Assembly (NCBI GenBank): GCA_003993805.1
Contig: RSEF01000012.1
Coordinates: 8,406,119 to 8,470,118 of the forward strand
Direction: 5' to 3'
DNA: 64,000 nucleotides
Origin: Himantopus leucocephalus
Lineage: Eukaryota; Chordata; Aves; Charadriiformes; Recurvirostridae
Shown here: positions 63,816 to 64,000 of the stretch, piece by piece
Layout of the letters: each line of letters starts with the position of its first letter
Numbering within the stretch: the stretch's first letter is position 1
Made by a program: the position numbers and the translations under genes
The notes under the pieces: model-generated
Seen by the model: only the letters and a program-made list of their open reading frames with translations
Databases searched by the model: none
What the model was told of the DNA's origin: nothing

Positions 63816-64000
63816 TTTTAAAGAATTACCCTTATGCTGTTGTTTTAGTCTTGACTCAATAAATTAAATGGGAACCTAGGCGCACTGTCATTTTTGACAG
63901 TGAGAACTGAATTGTTGGAAATATTTCTGCTGAGTCTTACTGAAGTAATGTAGTTCAGAATGGACATTCACATGGACGGGATTTACAGGATCAGGTCTTC

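Larger units (their letters stand above)
1..64000 (+). other. ERC2: ERC2 gene, internal segment (partial, both ends outside window)
   Basis: Seven exons on the + strand, all in the same transcriptional direction, join into one uninterrupted coiled-coil reading frame that I recognise as ERC2 (CAST), a cytomatrix scaffold of the presynaptic active zone. From knowledge of the family, ERC2 binds RIM, Bassoon/Piccolo and liprin-alpha and helps organise release sites; this segment falls in the central coiled-coil region (the Cast family domain). The N-terminal exons and the C-terminal exons with the PDZ-binding tail are outside the window. Large introns fit the very large size of ERC2 in other vertebrates. 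The paralogue ERC1 is less likely because residues such as TLAGEIRDMKD, DSSNTDTALATLEEAL and MNPEFAD follow the ERC2 pattern as I remember it; no alignment was run. Confidence 0.92.
55487..64000 (+). other. ERC2: Intron downstream of microexon G (5' part, at least 8.5 kb)
   Basis: The intron begins with the donor gtcagt at 55487 and runs off the window. The next ERC2 exon (expected to encode the MKDQNKKVANLKH block) is not present. The intron holds an unexplained two-exon-like ORF pair (57,172-57,984), a second coding-like open frame near 59.5 kb, T/G-rich then A-rich low complexity at 59.66-59.75 kb, a GAA repeat at 60.57 kb, an N followed by T17 at 61,680, and a degraded copy of the paired-palindrome element near 63.8 kb. 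Confidence 0.8.

Noticed and set aside
1..64000. tRNA, rRNA, CRISPR array or bacterial-type operon
   Set aside because: No cloverleaf, rRNA core or regularly spaced repeat was seen, and the spliced exons and CR1 elements show this is vertebrate nuclear DNA.

Overview
The window is vertebrate nuclear DNA, almost certainly from a bird. It is AT-rich and almost entirely intronic, it carries the avian/reptilian LINE family CR1, and the only recognisable protein-coding signal is a series of short exons with GT..AG splice sites, all on the + strand. Joined in order they encode a continuous stretch of the central coiled coil of ERC2 (CAST / ELKS2-alpha), a scaffold of the presynaptic active zone. 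Several positions fit ERC2 better than its paralogue ERC1, for example TEEKGTLAGEIRDMKD, TDSSNTDTALATLEEALSEK and MNPEFAD with QLDKEASYYREECGKAQ. Neither end of the gene is in the window.

Layout: tail of an upstream intron (1-1015); exon A (1016-1183); a 27.3 kb intron; exon B (28503-28640); an 8.8 kb intron; exon C (37410-37550); a 556 bp intron; exon D (38107-38247); a 3.5 kb intron; a probable 36-nt microexon E (41699-41734); a 6.9 kb intron; exon F (48594-48787, ends in phase 2); a 6.7 kb intron; a 12-nt microexon G (55475-55486) whose reading (S-L-T-S-R across its junctions) matches the known ELES-LTS/L-R variant segment of the ERC family; then at least 8.5 kb of the next intron. Exons A to E are phase 0 at both ends, so E can be included or skipped without a frameshift, and G is 12 nt, so it can be too. 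The two microexons are the most interesting content: both look like regulated, probably neuronal, cassette exons that alter the spacing of the coiled coil.

Repeats: a 5'-truncated sense CR1 (about 12.9-13.5 kb), two short antisense CR1 3' ends (21.34 and 35.57 kb), an old decayed CR1/L3-like LINE (about 52.9-53.5 kb), a dispersed short element with paired near-palindromes (copies near 9.2, 42.7, 47.8 and 63.8 kb), microsatellites and homopolymers. Three of the five single-N positions are flanked by a 63-108 bp direct repeat that abuts the N exactly. This is the signature of contig ends that overlap but were not merged, so these tandem copies are probably assembly artefacts.

No tRNA, rRNA, CRISPR array, promoter CpG island or independent protein gene was found. 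Most open reading frames in the window are chance or repeat-derived. A two-exon-like ORF pair at 57.2-58.0 kb and a few intronic stretches that resemble conserved noncoding elements are flagged as leads only.
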